Assembly (NCBI RefSeq): GCF_038396675.1
Contig: NC_088934.1
Span: 3,407,501-3,471,500, forward strand
Direction of reading: 5' to 3'
From: Hydra vulgaris
Taxonomy: Eukaryota; Cnidaria; Hydrozoa; Anthoathecata; Hydridae
Length of the DNA: 64,000 nucleotides
Part shown: piece after piece, positions 35,112 to 45,320 of the stretch
How positions within the stretch are numbered: the stretch's first letter is position 1
Layout of the letters: each line of letters starts with the position of its first letter
The notes under the pieces: model-generated
The model's input: the letters and a program-made list of their open reading frames with translations, nothing else
Database searches by the model: none
What the model was told of the DNA's origin: nothing
Program-made: the position numbers and the translations under genes

Positions 35112-36803
35112 TATATGTACACACATTTTATACACGTTTTAGAAGAAATACTGTAACAATGGGAACACCTGAACCAGGTATTTATACTGCACCTTGTGCG
35201 CCAAAACTTAGAAAATCTTTTTCAGAGCTCACGAGTAGGATGAAACTTAAAGAATTGATAATCTTATGGGAAAAGAACTGTACGAACTTCAACATGCTGT
35301 AAAAACATGCTGTAAAGTAGACCTGAGTGCAGCATGCACCCAGGTCTTCTTTATATGGTCCAAATTTATCCTTGCATACTTTTTGCAATTTGAGACTAAC
35401 AGACAGAACATGGGTTGATTTTAAGAAAATTGTTACACAAAATCATCATCTTGTTCCTCCAGGTTTAACCAAGTTAAAAGAATACAAAAAAGTTGACATA
35501 TCCAGAGCATGTGGACTATTCAGAAAATGAAGTAAAATGTAGTCTCTTCAATATGATCAAACATTCAGTTTCTAAAATGTTTGAGTATCTTTTGATGGAT
35601 GAAGATAATCCTATTAAAGTTTTAGCACAGAAGGAACGTGATAACATATGTGTTATTTGCAAAGTGGGAGGTGATGGTCAGAGTGACCAATCTGAGTTTC
35701 AGAAGGCAGCAACTATGAAGAGAGGTGTGGATGATTCCACTGTGTATAGCATAGTGTATAGCATTGATACTGTTGGAAGTGGAAAAAAGATAATATGGAA
35801 AAATTGTAATCCAAATAGTCCAGATGCAACCCGCCATCTTATGTTTTGTTTTGCCAAAGAGACTGCTAGTTTTATTCAAGAGAAGTTTGAACATTTACAA
35901 AATGAAATATTGTCTTTAGAGAATATTAAGTTTACACTTCATGAAAATACTTTTGTTATAAATTCAAGTTTGTCAATTATTTATACCACAATGAATAATG
36001 GTAAAACACTTAATGCTGTGGTATCAAAAATGCTTAAAAAAAATTTAGCATCTCAGTTTTGTCATGTATGTCAAGCAAGTTCAAGGAGTTTAATTTGGAA
36101 ACTTTTTGGAATAAAGATGAACTTGTAGGCAAGAATTTATTAAATTTGGAGTTTGCAGTCTTCATTTGTGGATATGCGGCATGGAGTGGGTCTTCAATAC
36201 TGCTTGCAAACTTCCTGCAGTGAAACAAGGAAGAAAAATTCCAAGAAAAAACAGCCAAAAATTTATTGAAAACAAAAAAAATTCCAGCCCTTATTCAAAA
36301 CACAATTAAAAATAAGGGTATCTTTTGTCAGGAAGGGAAGTGGTACATCCAATACAGGCAATGTTGCACGAAAATTCTTTAATAATCCATCTGTGACTGG
36401 AAGAGTTTTAAATTTGAATACCAATATGATCAAACTATTAAGGGACCTGCTCATTGATATGAACAGTACAACCACAAGACCAGATGTAAAAAATTATAAG
36501 CAGAAATCTGAACATCTGTTTGATCTCATTTCTAACGATCAGTTTTTAAAAGCCATTCCAATGTCACAGTCTGTGCATAGAATGATAGTTAATGGTGTTT
36601 CTTTTATTAAATATTTTAAGTATCAAATAGGTTCTTTGTCTGAGAGTTCCAATGAAGCCAGGAACAAAGCCAACAAAACTGCACGAGTGGGTCATGCACG
36701 TTTAACTTCGTTCGCCGAAAATACTAGGGATACAACTAATTATTTATTTATGACATCTGACATGTATCTATACTGCAAGAAGAGCAAAATGCAAGTGGTA
36801 TAA
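34668..36803 (+). pseudogene. RAG1/Transib-like transposase, copy 3
   Basis: Exon 34668-34786 encodes [18 protein letters not shown] (coiled coil) and splits an Arg codon at GTACGT. The next exon starts at 35143 ([17 protein letters not shown]). Frame breaks occur near 35275 and 35500. Core blocks in RAG1 order: ICKVGGDGQSDQSEFQ near 35655 (first catalytic Asp); VYSIVYSIDTVGSGKKIIW and CNPNSPDATRHLMFCFAKE near 35745-35865, matching the RAG1 stretch with PNSELCCKPLCLMLADE; FCHVCQASSRS near 36060 (Cys knuckle); KFGVCSLHLWICGMEWVF near 36150; GSGTSNTGNVARKFFNNP near 36340, like RAG1 NGNFARKLM; SVHRMIVNGVSFIKYF near 36570; and GSLSESSNEARNKANKTARV near 36630, like RAG1 ASEGNESGNKLFRRF. It ends near YLFMTSDMYLY. 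It is inserted in the P-element-like transposon. Confidence 0.75.
34812..35106. repeat. (TG)n and (TA)n microsatellites within the RAG1-like intron
   Basis: TG array 34812-34877, then TA arrays near 34922-34961 and 35062-35106, all between the two splice sites of RAG1-like copy 3. Confidence 0.95.
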
Positions 36804-37473
36804 AATTTATACTGCAAGAAGATTCAGCTGATAACTGTTCTTAAGATAAATATTCGAGAAAGCTATGTTTATCTTTAAATTTAGATATTTAATGTTATTG
36901 TTTAATTCTATTAATAATACATTTTAGGTGCTGGTGGTAGTTTATCTGATATTTCTGAGGTCTTTTCACATAATCAACACAGTATGTTTTTTTTAAGCTT
37001 GCAAAAAAAAAAAAAAAAAAAAAAATTCAATTATATCTATTTATTACAGTGAATACAGTTTTTTTCTTGGATTTATTATTAGAATTATTAGAATTAGAAT
37101 TAGAACTAATTATTAGAATTAGAATTTGATAATAGATAATTTCTATAATTACTGTTTATATCTTAAACTATACTTTTTATTACAATAATGAAACTTTTTT
37201 AAATTTTAATGTTTGTTGTTAAATAATTTTAGGAAGTCAAAGAGTAATGGTTTGTATTAAGAAAAGAAATCAAGGAAGTATCATTAAATCATGCAGCTGT
37301 AATTAATAAGCAAGTTTATGATTTCTGAAGAAATGTTATTTACACTAATTTGCTTTGATGCTTATAAATTTTTTTATCCGATATCCATAAAGTGTTGATA
37401 TTTTAACAATTTACCTTTCCATTAAAAGTCTCACTGTTCTCTTTTAAACCTAACCTAATGTGTCGCCTAGTTT
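36804..37473. other. AT-rich spacer with one possible small exon
   Basis: 36930-36980 is bounded by TTTTAG and GTATGT and is open (AGGSLSDISEVFSHNQ). It may be an exon of the interrupted P-like gene. An A tract lies at about 37002-37024. Nothing else seen. Confidence 0.3.
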
Positions 37474-37838
37474 TGTGGGGGTAAGTTGAGCAGCTTTGAT
37501 AAAAATAAGTTAAACTGAACTTTCAAACACAAAGAAGCAACTTTGAAGTTACATTATTTACATATATTTTTATAATTAGTAAATTTTAAATCGGGCTTCA
37601 AATTCCAGATAATCATATAAAATAATATTTTTATATTTTGTTACGCTTTCTTACTATTTAATTTTTTCTATTCTCATATTTACGTCATTAAAATACATAA
37701 AAATAAGTTTATAAGTTAAGCACACGCTTTCTGTTAGTGAAAGTTTTATTGATGATTCACCCAAGTTTCATACCATTTATATTCATTCATTTGTTGATTT
37801 TTCAACATACCCTTCACTATTGCTCAACTTACCCCACT
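37474..37838. mobile_element. MITE with GGGGTAAGTTGAGC ends
   Basis: GTGGGGGTAAGTTGAGCA near 37475 is matched, inverted, by TGCTCAACTTACCCCAC ending at 37837. A third, direct copy of the same kind of word (GGGGCAGGTTAAGCAGCT) starts at 37839, so a second related element may abut and extend to about 38036. Confidence 0.7.
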
Positions 37839-38377
37839 GGGGCAGGTTAAGCAGCTCCGCAAACTTTAGGCATTATCTTTTTAAAAAAAATCAAAAAGTA
37901 TACTTTTTTCCTAACAAATTTTTAGCAGATTAAATTATCTTTCAAATAGTGAAAAAATTATGTAAATCTGATGCAACTTTCATGAGATCTCTTAGATTTA
38001 GTAAAAATTGCTTCACTAGCCCAGCTCTACCCTATTTTTATTAAGAGTAGTTGTTAAACATATTTATATTTGTGACTTTTTTGTTTTGTTTTTCCATTTA
38101 ATTTTTTTAAATATTTGGTACTTATTTAAGTTATACCTTTGGGATTATTTTGTTTTAGTCAACCTACTGTTGAAATATGATTTTAATTTAGAAAGTTTTT
38201 ATGATTAAAAATTTACTACATGAATCATTAGATAACAGTTAGCGAAAAATTTAGTTCACCACGATTGCGGTAGGAATTGTGATGAGTTAATTATTGTATT
38301 TTTGTAACAGTAATAATTTTTGTTATGAATGTAATGCTAATGTGATAATTTGTTGTATGGCTCTTCTTTTAATAGTT

Positions 38378-38422
38378 ACGCACACTTGTAAAAATAGTTA
38401 CACTCTTTTTACAAGTGTGCGT
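38378..38422. repeat. perfect 17-bp palindrome with 11-nt loop
   Basis: ACGCACACTTGTAAAAA and its exact inverse flank TAGTTACACTC. Confidence 0.9.
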
Positions 38423-38592
38423 GTTTGGGTTGTGTATCATTTACATAAAATCTGTTTGGCTTTTTACTATGCTATCATCTATTTCTTGATACCTACATCA
38501 ATAATACCCCGTTTTACTTGATTGGATTATCAAGTATAAATATGATATTGTAACTAATAATATATTAAGTTATTTAATCTATTTAATTACAG

Positions 38593-39255
38593 GAAACTCT
38601 GAGTCTACAAAACAGTTATTATGTCGGATTTTACAAGAAAAGTTAAAAAGCATTACCCACCAGAACTACAAAGCTTTGCTTTAACATTAAATTTTTATTC
38701 TGCTAAAGCATATAGTTATGTTAGGAAAACATTTGATAATGCAATTCCTCATCCATGAACTATACAAAAATGGTATGAAAGTGTTGACTGTTCCCCTGGG
38801 TTTTGTAAAGAAGCTTTAGTTACTCTTCATAGCAAAGTAAAATTGGTCAACGTGTTGTGTGTTCATTGATGTTATATGAAATAGCCTTTGGAAAAAAAAT
38901 CGAATGGACAGGCCATAAATTTTCTCATTATTTTGATTTTGGTGTTGATATTAATAATGATAGTTTACCCGAAGTAAAAGAAGCTTTAGTTTTTATGGTA
39001 AACTGTGTAAATAGACGTTGGAATCTTCCTGTTGCATATTTTTTCATTGATGGTTTAGGTGGTTGTTAAAAGGCTATTATTATTAATTGTTGTCTACAAT
39101 TTTATTTATGAAAGTGGTGCAGAAATTATAAAATTATTATTGCTAAATATTTAAAGACACGGTTGCACTACAAAGCTGACTCGATCAATGATTTACGACA
39201 TAATAAACGTATACAAAGTGTATTACCAAAGCGAATTTTATTTTTAAATCAATAA
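38593..39255 (+). pseudogene. P-element-like transposase, middle and C-terminal pieces
   Basis: After an acceptor at 38592 the frame opens with STKQLLCRILQEKLK, shifts by one base, and continues HYPPELQSFALTLNFYSAKA, IPHP, then a stop, TIQKWYESVDCSPGF and KEALVTLHSKVK. After another break come SHYFDFGVDINND, EALVFMVNCVNRRWNLPVAY and FFIDGLGGC. The segment TRLHYKADSINDLRHN to a stop at 39253 resembles the C-terminal block of THAP9/P-type transposases. The second P-like copy (53400-54200) shows the same order (FAITLHFYSPKAY, NWTSSVDFEPGF, EALVFIMVGVRGHWKTPIGY), which supports the assignment. The stretch holding most catalytic residues is missing between about 39067 and 39140. Confidence 0.75.
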
Positions 39256-40082
39256 AAAGTTATTTTGTATATTATATAATGCATAATAAAACACATAAAA
39301 TTGTATTAACTGCTATATTTCAAATTCTAAGAAATCTAAGAATGCATTAAAATTTGATACAAATAATAAATTTAATGATATTTAAAAAAATAACACTAAT
39401 GATAATGTTTGCTACAAAATTTTATATTTAACGTTAAGCTTTCTATTCTTAAAGCTTTATTACGTTTGTCCCAAACATGACGTCACGCGCTAGAAAATAT
39501 AGACTTAAAAATATTAAACTTACGGCGTGTCTATCAGTTTATATGGTCGAAGGTTTCGACTTCCTCTTTTTACAAAATAAACCGACATTTATCCTACGTT
39601 TTTGCTTTGTTAACTTCTTTCAGTAAACATTTTATTACCCGTTGAGAAATATAAATGCCTTATATGTAATTAAGAATGTGTTGGAAAATATTTTAACTGA
39701 TGTGCAGAGTTTGTTAAATAATAACCTATTTGTAAAAAAACTTTGACGTCAAAAATGTTTTTGTAAAAATGCAATATTTGAAATACTAATATGAATATTG
39801 TAAAGTAAAACGAATTTTCTTCGTATTGTTGATCATATCATAGATCATTTATTGATTGAACTAGAGATCGTTGGCAATAACTCCCTACAATTAGATTTCA
39901 CTGATCTCTTACAGATTTAAACTTCTCATTTTTGAAGGAAATCAAATCTTTTTTTGTCTCGCAACTTTGTTTTGATATTTTTGGTATGTGAATTTTTTTT
40001 GCAAGTAAAGTAATAGAAAATTCATATGATTTAAAAACTTTTTGTTATATAGTTACACAGGAGTTATAGTAACGTAATTGAA
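39256..40082. other. AT-rich spacer
   Basis: No gene seen. It contains the dispersed block at 39526-39562 shared with 16619-16656 and the possible right end of the P-like element near 39470-39487. Confidence 0.45.
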
Positions 40083-40790
40083 TATAGGGGAGAGTCGCCC
40101 ATTATGGACCGTCCCTTTTTATGGACCACCGATGAAACAAATAAATGCGAATTTATTTTTAAAAGTTATTTTTAAATGGGCACATGAAGAATGCGCAGGA
40201 ACTTCAGATTGTGACTTTATTTGTGAACTTTGTAAATAAATTTTGAAATGTTATTACACATCAGTATTCATGTTTTTGTGTGTGCTAAATGTTAAAATAG
40301 TAAAACACTTTATAAATAAAACTGAGTGTATGCATACATGTGCATGAGACTGGTAGAATTAGAATCAAATAAATGGTGGCTGGCTTAAACTTAATAACTT
40401 TTTTTTTTTTTTTACAAAAAGGACATCTAAAAACCTGTTAAAAATTAGAAGCTTACATAGTCTTGAGTACTTATATTCTAATAATTCTATCTTTAGTGTG
40501 TATATAATTTGTTTAAATGACCAAGTCAAACCGTTTATAACTAGTCCATAATAGGAACCTCAATGGTCCATATTTGGAGCACAAGCTTAAAGTACCCCCA
40601 ATATAGACCACTTACGTTTTTGACACATTTTATAATTATTAATAAATCAACCACTACAAGCTTCATATAATATGTTCAGCTGAAGGTAAGAAGTGGTTTA
40701 CAATATAAAAGTTAACTATTTAAGCAAAAGTGAGTGAATTATACACTCTGCAACAAAAGGGGTCCATAATCGGCGACTCTCCTCTATAGA
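40083..40790. mobile_element. 0.7-kb element with 28-bp terminal inverted repeats
   Basis: TATAGGGGAGAGTCGCCC at 40083 and the inverse at 40761-40788 agree at 26 of 28 positions, ending in TATTATGGACC-type sequence. TGGACC words recur inside (40103, 40122, 40568, 40586). It carries the end of a PHD-type transposase gene, so it looks like an internally deleted copy of an autonomous transposon, perhaps of the pogo/psq group. Confidence 0.75.
40174..40239 (+). pseudogene. C-terminal half of a PHD-like finger (transposase remnant)
   Basis: The frame ends KWAHEECAG, DCDFICELCK and TAA at 40237. The spacing W.H..C......DF.C..C is that of the second half of a PHD finger, as at the end of the pogo-like transposase at 30830-30916. 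The upstream half and DDE core are absent. Confidence 0.6.
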
Positions 40791-41049
40791 ATACTTTTTA
40801 ACAAAGTAGTAAAATACAGATCGCAGTACTTCACATAATAAAGTTTTTTTATTTAATTGTATAAATGAGACTGTTGTCATTTTGATGTATAATCATATAC
40901 ATGTTGACGCAAATGTTTCGCTACATTTTGCGATTGTTATTTATAACAATTGATATAGCGGATATCTTGGCTTTTAAATAATGGGTTAGACGTCTATTTA
41001 TTAATACGTCCTTGGTGTGGCGTACTTTATGGATGACTTTATAGATATA

Positions 41050-42344
41050 CAGTACTGTGGATAAGTTTTAGACCACTTGCATAATTAGACGTATTCACAA
41101 TTTCTTTTTTAAAGCGTACTTAAGTTTAGTAATATATAGGAAAAGTTGAAAGAATATATTATTTTGAATAAATACATAAAATTGATGAGGATTTGTTGGT
41201 TTATTTATTAAAACGATGTGTCATAACAGCTACATCCAAAACAGGATGTTTGAAGAATGTTGTTACAGAAATCATTAAAAAGTTTAGAGAAACTGGCTCC
41301 CTTGAAAATAGAAAAAAAAGTGGTAGACCTCCTAAGCTAACAAAAGATGACAATAAATATTTAAAAATCCTATCTTTAAGAAATACAAAAAAAGCATCAA
41401 CCGAGCTGGCAAAAAACATTTACTCAGCAACTGGGAAAAATGTCAGCTCTTCTTTTATTCGACGGCACCTACTTAAATCGGGATTAAGAGGGTGTGTTGC
41501 AATTCGAAAACCATTATTCCGGTATGGCAATAAAGAAAAACGACTTAAATATGCAAAACAACACAAAGATTGGGTCCAGGAAATGTTTAATCGGGTTCTG
41601 TACACCAATGTGTCCAAATTCGAAATTTTTGGAACAAAACGACGCCAATATGTTAAAAGGAGAATTGAAGAAGCCTATCCGCCCGAGCGTTTAAACCCGA
41701 CTATTAAACACAGAGGAGGCTCTTTACAAGTTTGGGGCTGTTTATCTTCATCTGGAGTAGGTGATTTGATCAAAATAGAGGGGCGACTCACCGGGGAACA
41801 TTATTTGGATATCCTAAGGCAATATGCTGTATCATCCAGAATGAGACTAATAGGTCATAGTTTGATTCTGCAGCAGGACAATGACCCAAAACATTGTTCC
41901 CGAACGGAAAATAATTATTTAAATGAAATGGCAGAGGAAGGAACACTGAAATTGATAACCTGTGACCTTCCCAGAGTCCAGATTTGAATATAATTGAGCA
42001 TATTTGGGATTACCTGGACAGAAAGAAGGTCAAGCATGCTCCCTGAAATGCTGAAGAATGTTTTGAAGTACTTCAAAGAGAATGACACAGCATACCCCAG
42101 GATTTTATAACTAATTTGTATGATTCTATTTCCCGGCGAATATCGGCTGGGATTGAGGCAAATGGGGGACATAGTAAATATTAAGAGTTTTTTATGAAGT
42201 TTGACATTAAAAAGTTTGTAATTGTTCAATATTTTGTATGAAACACATGTGTTTTGATAAGTTTATAATTTAGAACTATAAACTTTAATATTAAAGAAGA
42301 ATTCTCTGGGATTTTTAGTAGTCTAAAACTTATTCACAGTACTA
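41050..42344 (+). mobile_element. Tc1/mariner transposon
   Basis: Terminal inverted repeats CAGTACTGTGGATAAGTTTT at 41050 and, inverted, AAAACTTATTCACAGTACT ending at 42342, with TA on both sides. It carries a single transposase gene. This is a complete element end to end, about 1.3 kb, the usual Tc1 size. Confidence 0.85.
41193..42184 (+). pseudogene. Tc1 transposase lacking first catalytic Asp
   Basis: HTH region with IIKKFRETGSLENRKKSGRP; core with TNVSKFEIFGTKRR, where the family normally has DES (the first Asp is Asn here); then GGSLQVWGCLSSSGVGDL and LQQDNDPKHCSRT (second Asp). After a frameshift near 41975 come SPDLNIIEHIWDYLDRK (Glu), a TGA near 42045, and SISRRISAGIEANGGHSKY to 42184. 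The substitution plus frameshift make it inactive. The first listed Met at 41193 is only an upper bound for the start. Confidence 0.85.
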
Positions 42345-42359
42345 TATATAAGGGTTCAT

Positions 42360-42690
42360 CATCAAAATTGCAAATTTCGAAAATTTTCGATTAAAACGGT
42401 ATCGAAATACTTTTTTTTCGATACCGTTATCTATAAAAACTTATGAAAATAATCGAAATAGCCAAATCAATTTCGAAAGAAAAAACAGAGTTTCGAAAAG
42501 TGAAATTGTTTTCGAAAGAAAAAAAGATTTTCGAATTTTGAAATTAATTTCGTAAAAAAAAAAGGATTTCGAAAAGTGAAATAAATTTCGAACAAAAAAA
42601 AAAAAATTCGAAATGTGCAATTAATGTTCAATGGTTAAAGAATTTTTCGAAAAAAAAAAAAACTTTTAGAAAAAAACTTTTCGAGCATTG
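42360..42690. repeat. TTTCGAAA-rich irregular repeat array
   Basis: TTTCGAAA or TTCGAAA recurs about every 20-35 bases, often spaced by A tracts, with an 11-bp inverted pair ACGGTATCGAA/TTCGATACCGT near 42396-42427. A matching array lies at 44281-44420, on the other side of LINE B, and a third at 50505-50720. Confidence 0.65.
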
Positions 42691-42767
42691 AGCAAAGCGC
42701 ACGTGTAAACGAAGAAAGTTAGAGATATTTTAGTATATTTGATTTTTATATTTTTTTGATTATTGTT

Positions 42768-43473
42768 ATGGAGAATGAAAAGGTAATTACTATGGGAATG
42801 CTAAGGGAATTGATGTCAATTCAATCTGACACAATTTTAAAGTGCTTTAAAGAAACTTTCAGATGCTTCCAAGAAAAAATTGATAGCTTATAAAGAGATG
42901 TTGAAGACCTTAAACATAGCCTAAATTTTAACGTGATCAACTTGAGACAAAGATAAGCAAAATTGACAAAAAATGGACGAAATTAAAACTTCGTTAATCG
43001 GAATCAAATCTTTTCAAGGAAAATTAATCAACGAATCTACCGAGAATAAAAGAAAAACAGTTGACTTGGAAGATCGAAATCGCCAAAACAATTTGCGAAT
43101 TGTGGGTGTTGAAGAGGGACCCAATGAGACAAGCGAGGAAGTTTTAAAAAAACTGAAAACGCTTATTAAAAAGGATCTTCAAATATATGAACCAATAACC
43201 ATAGAAAGAGCCCATAGGGTTGGAAAATTTAAAAACAAGCCGAGGACAATTATTTGCAAATTATTAAACTGGCAGGAAAAAGAAAACATTCTGGCTAGGG
43301 CAAGAAGTCTTAAGGGGAAAAATATTTTCATTAATGAAGACTTTAGTGAAGAAACTATGAGAATTCGCAAAGAATTATTTGCACAAACAAAAATGCATCG
43401 AAGTCAAGGAAAATATGCGAAGGTAGTATACAACCGCCGGATCGTAAGAGTTCAACTAACAAGAATAATATAA
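42768..43473 (+). pseudogene. LINE B ORF1 (homologue of LINE A ORF1)
   Basis: ATG 42768 begins MENEKVITMGMLRELMS; a TAA at about 42891 and a frame change follow. The main block (from 42973) has VDLEDRNRQNNLRIVGVEEG, ITIERAHRVGKF, RTIICKLLNWQEKENIL, IFINEDFSEETMRIRKELF and GKYAKVVYNRR, each matching a block of the LINE A ORF1 protein. This is the Transposase_22-type RNA-binding region. Two lineages of the same LINE type are therefore present in the window. Confidence 0.8.
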
Positions 43474-43559
43474 CAATTAATATTGAAAACTTAGAGTCTC
43501 CAGTTTTAAACTTTTGAGAACTAACAAAAATCAATATAGTTTTTAGACTGAAATAAATA

Positions 43560-44235
43560 CAAGTTGTCTCGACAACTCATACTATAAACCTGACGAGTTT
43601 AATAGAGAAAAAAACAATAAAGATTTTAGTATCCTAAGTATAAACATAAGATCAATGAATAAAAACTTTGAGGCTTTTTAACATTTTTATTACTCTATAA
43701 ACTATCTTTTTGATGTTGTATGTATCTCAGAAACTTGGGAAGATGCAAAAATGCCTTTGTCAGACAATTCTTTGTACAATTTATCATCTTACAAAATAAT
43801 AAGTCGTGTTGGAAGCATGGGAGGCGCGTTGCAATCTATATTCTTGACAAGTTTGTATTTAAAGCAAAAAAACTTTTTGTAAAGCAAACAAACGTATTGA
43901 AACTTTGTGTATTGAAATTCTAAATAAAACTGGTAAGCCTTTTTTAATCTCCTCACTTTATCGACCACCATGCGGTAAGCAAATTAACTTTCATAATAGC
44001 CTTAGAGCAATTATGTCGCAAATGAGCATTCAGAATAAGCATATTTTTTTCGCTGGTGATTTAAACGTAGATACTATGTGTTATGAAAAGTTTGTAAATA
44101 CAAAAAACTTTTTTAATTTACTACTTGAATTTAACATTATATCAACCATTTTTAAGCCAACGCGTATTACAAAAACTACTTGCCCCTGTCTGTTTTATAT
44201 ATATTCTTTGTGTAACGTAAAAGTTTCATTGTAAT
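43560..44235 (+). pseudogene. LINE B endonuclease fragment
   Basis: Shifted frames give ILSINIRSMNKNFEAF, VVCISETWEDAKMP, then LISSLYRPPCGKQINFHN, IFFAGDLNVDTM and IFKPTRITKTT, the APE-type endonuclease order also seen in LINE A. The element stops here; no RT follows, and TTTCGAAA repeats resume at 44281. Confidence 0.8.
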
Positions 44236-44280
44236 TTTATTATTTTATTTTTATATAAACAGCGAAGAAAAAGAAAAAAA

Positions 44281-44420
44281 AAAAATCAATTTCGAAAAAA
44301 ACCAAACAGTATTTGATAAGCTTAATTAATTTCGAAAATAAAAATAGTTTAAGAAAAGTTTAATCAATTTCAGGAAGAAAAAAAAAAGAATTTTGGTAAG
44401 TTAAGTTAGTTCCAAAAACT
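44281..44420. repeat. TTTCGAAA-rich array, right of LINE B
   Basis: AATTTCGAAAA words with A tracts, same type as 42360-42690. This suggests that LINE B landed inside one array. Confidence 0.6.
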
Positions 44421-44454
44421 AAATTTAATACCTTATATTTAAATGCGGCCGTGG

Positions 44455-44627
44455 CGTAGCGGTTAGGGCGCTTGCTTTAAAAGCAGGAGATTCCAGGTTC
44501 GAAATGAGCTTTGGACATATATTCGCGTCACGGTAAGAAAGGAGGCGTGAACTTCCAGGTTAAATGCACTTCCGCGGTGCTCTGTGACAAGACCGTTAGG
44601 ACTTCTTGGGGCAGCTAAAAAAAAAAA
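44455..44627 (+). mobile_element. tRNA-derived SINE, copy 3
   Basis: Best-preserved copy: GCGGCCGTGGCGTAGCGG head, A-box-like TGGCGTAGCGG, B-box-like GGTTCGAAATG, shared body with GTGAACTTCCAGG and CTTCTTGGGGCAG, and an 11-base A tail. Confidence 0.9.
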
Positions 44628-44708
44628 GGTTCAAATTTGCATAAAAATATTAAAATAACCGGGGATCTAAATGATTTACCGCTTGGTGTTTCGGCATTTA
44701 GATATTTC

Positions 44709-44814
<106 letters not shown>

Positions 44815-45320
44815 GTATATATGTTGCAAGCTATGAAATTAGTCTCTTTAGTTTCAAATTCTAAACCATTCAGTGACGGAGAAAGATTACTAAAATTTAA
44901 AATTATTCACATCCCTTCCCTCCTCAATGTATTTTTGTGCATTTAGTCGGAAAAATTTACCCTTTTAAAGAAGTCGGCAAATGTAGACTTTTTAGACCAG
45001 TCAGTAATCGAATTTTTAAAAACAAGGACCTTATTTTTCACTTAGCAAAAATTCTAATTGCACCACACCACGTGACACCTACTAGCGCTGCCCTGGTGGC
45101 AGCTCAATGATTGAATACTAGTGTTTTTTCCAGACTGGAAAAGAAAATAAAGACTGGAAAGAAAACTACTTGCCATTAATTAAGCTGTTTGCAAAAAAGG
45201 TTCATCAGGTAAACAAAAAAGAATACAAGGGTTCTAAGTTACTAAGAATTATAAGTGAAAACAAATTTCAGTTAAATTCGAACTCTTTTAACAAAACATT
45301 GTTTGATAAAAAAATGTTTT

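Larger units (their letters stand above)
33409..39487 (+). mobile_element. P-element-like (THAP) transposon with nested insertions
   Basis: THAP exons near 33.6 kb and transposase pieces near 38.6-39.3 kb belong to one gene order. Possible end motifs are GTGACTTCACGTTTGGGC at 33409 and, inverted, CCCAAACATGACGTCAC near 39470 (about 15 of 18 paired). Inside lie a small MITE, RAG1-like copy 3, microsatellites and another MITE. The limits are tentative. Confidence 0.55.
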
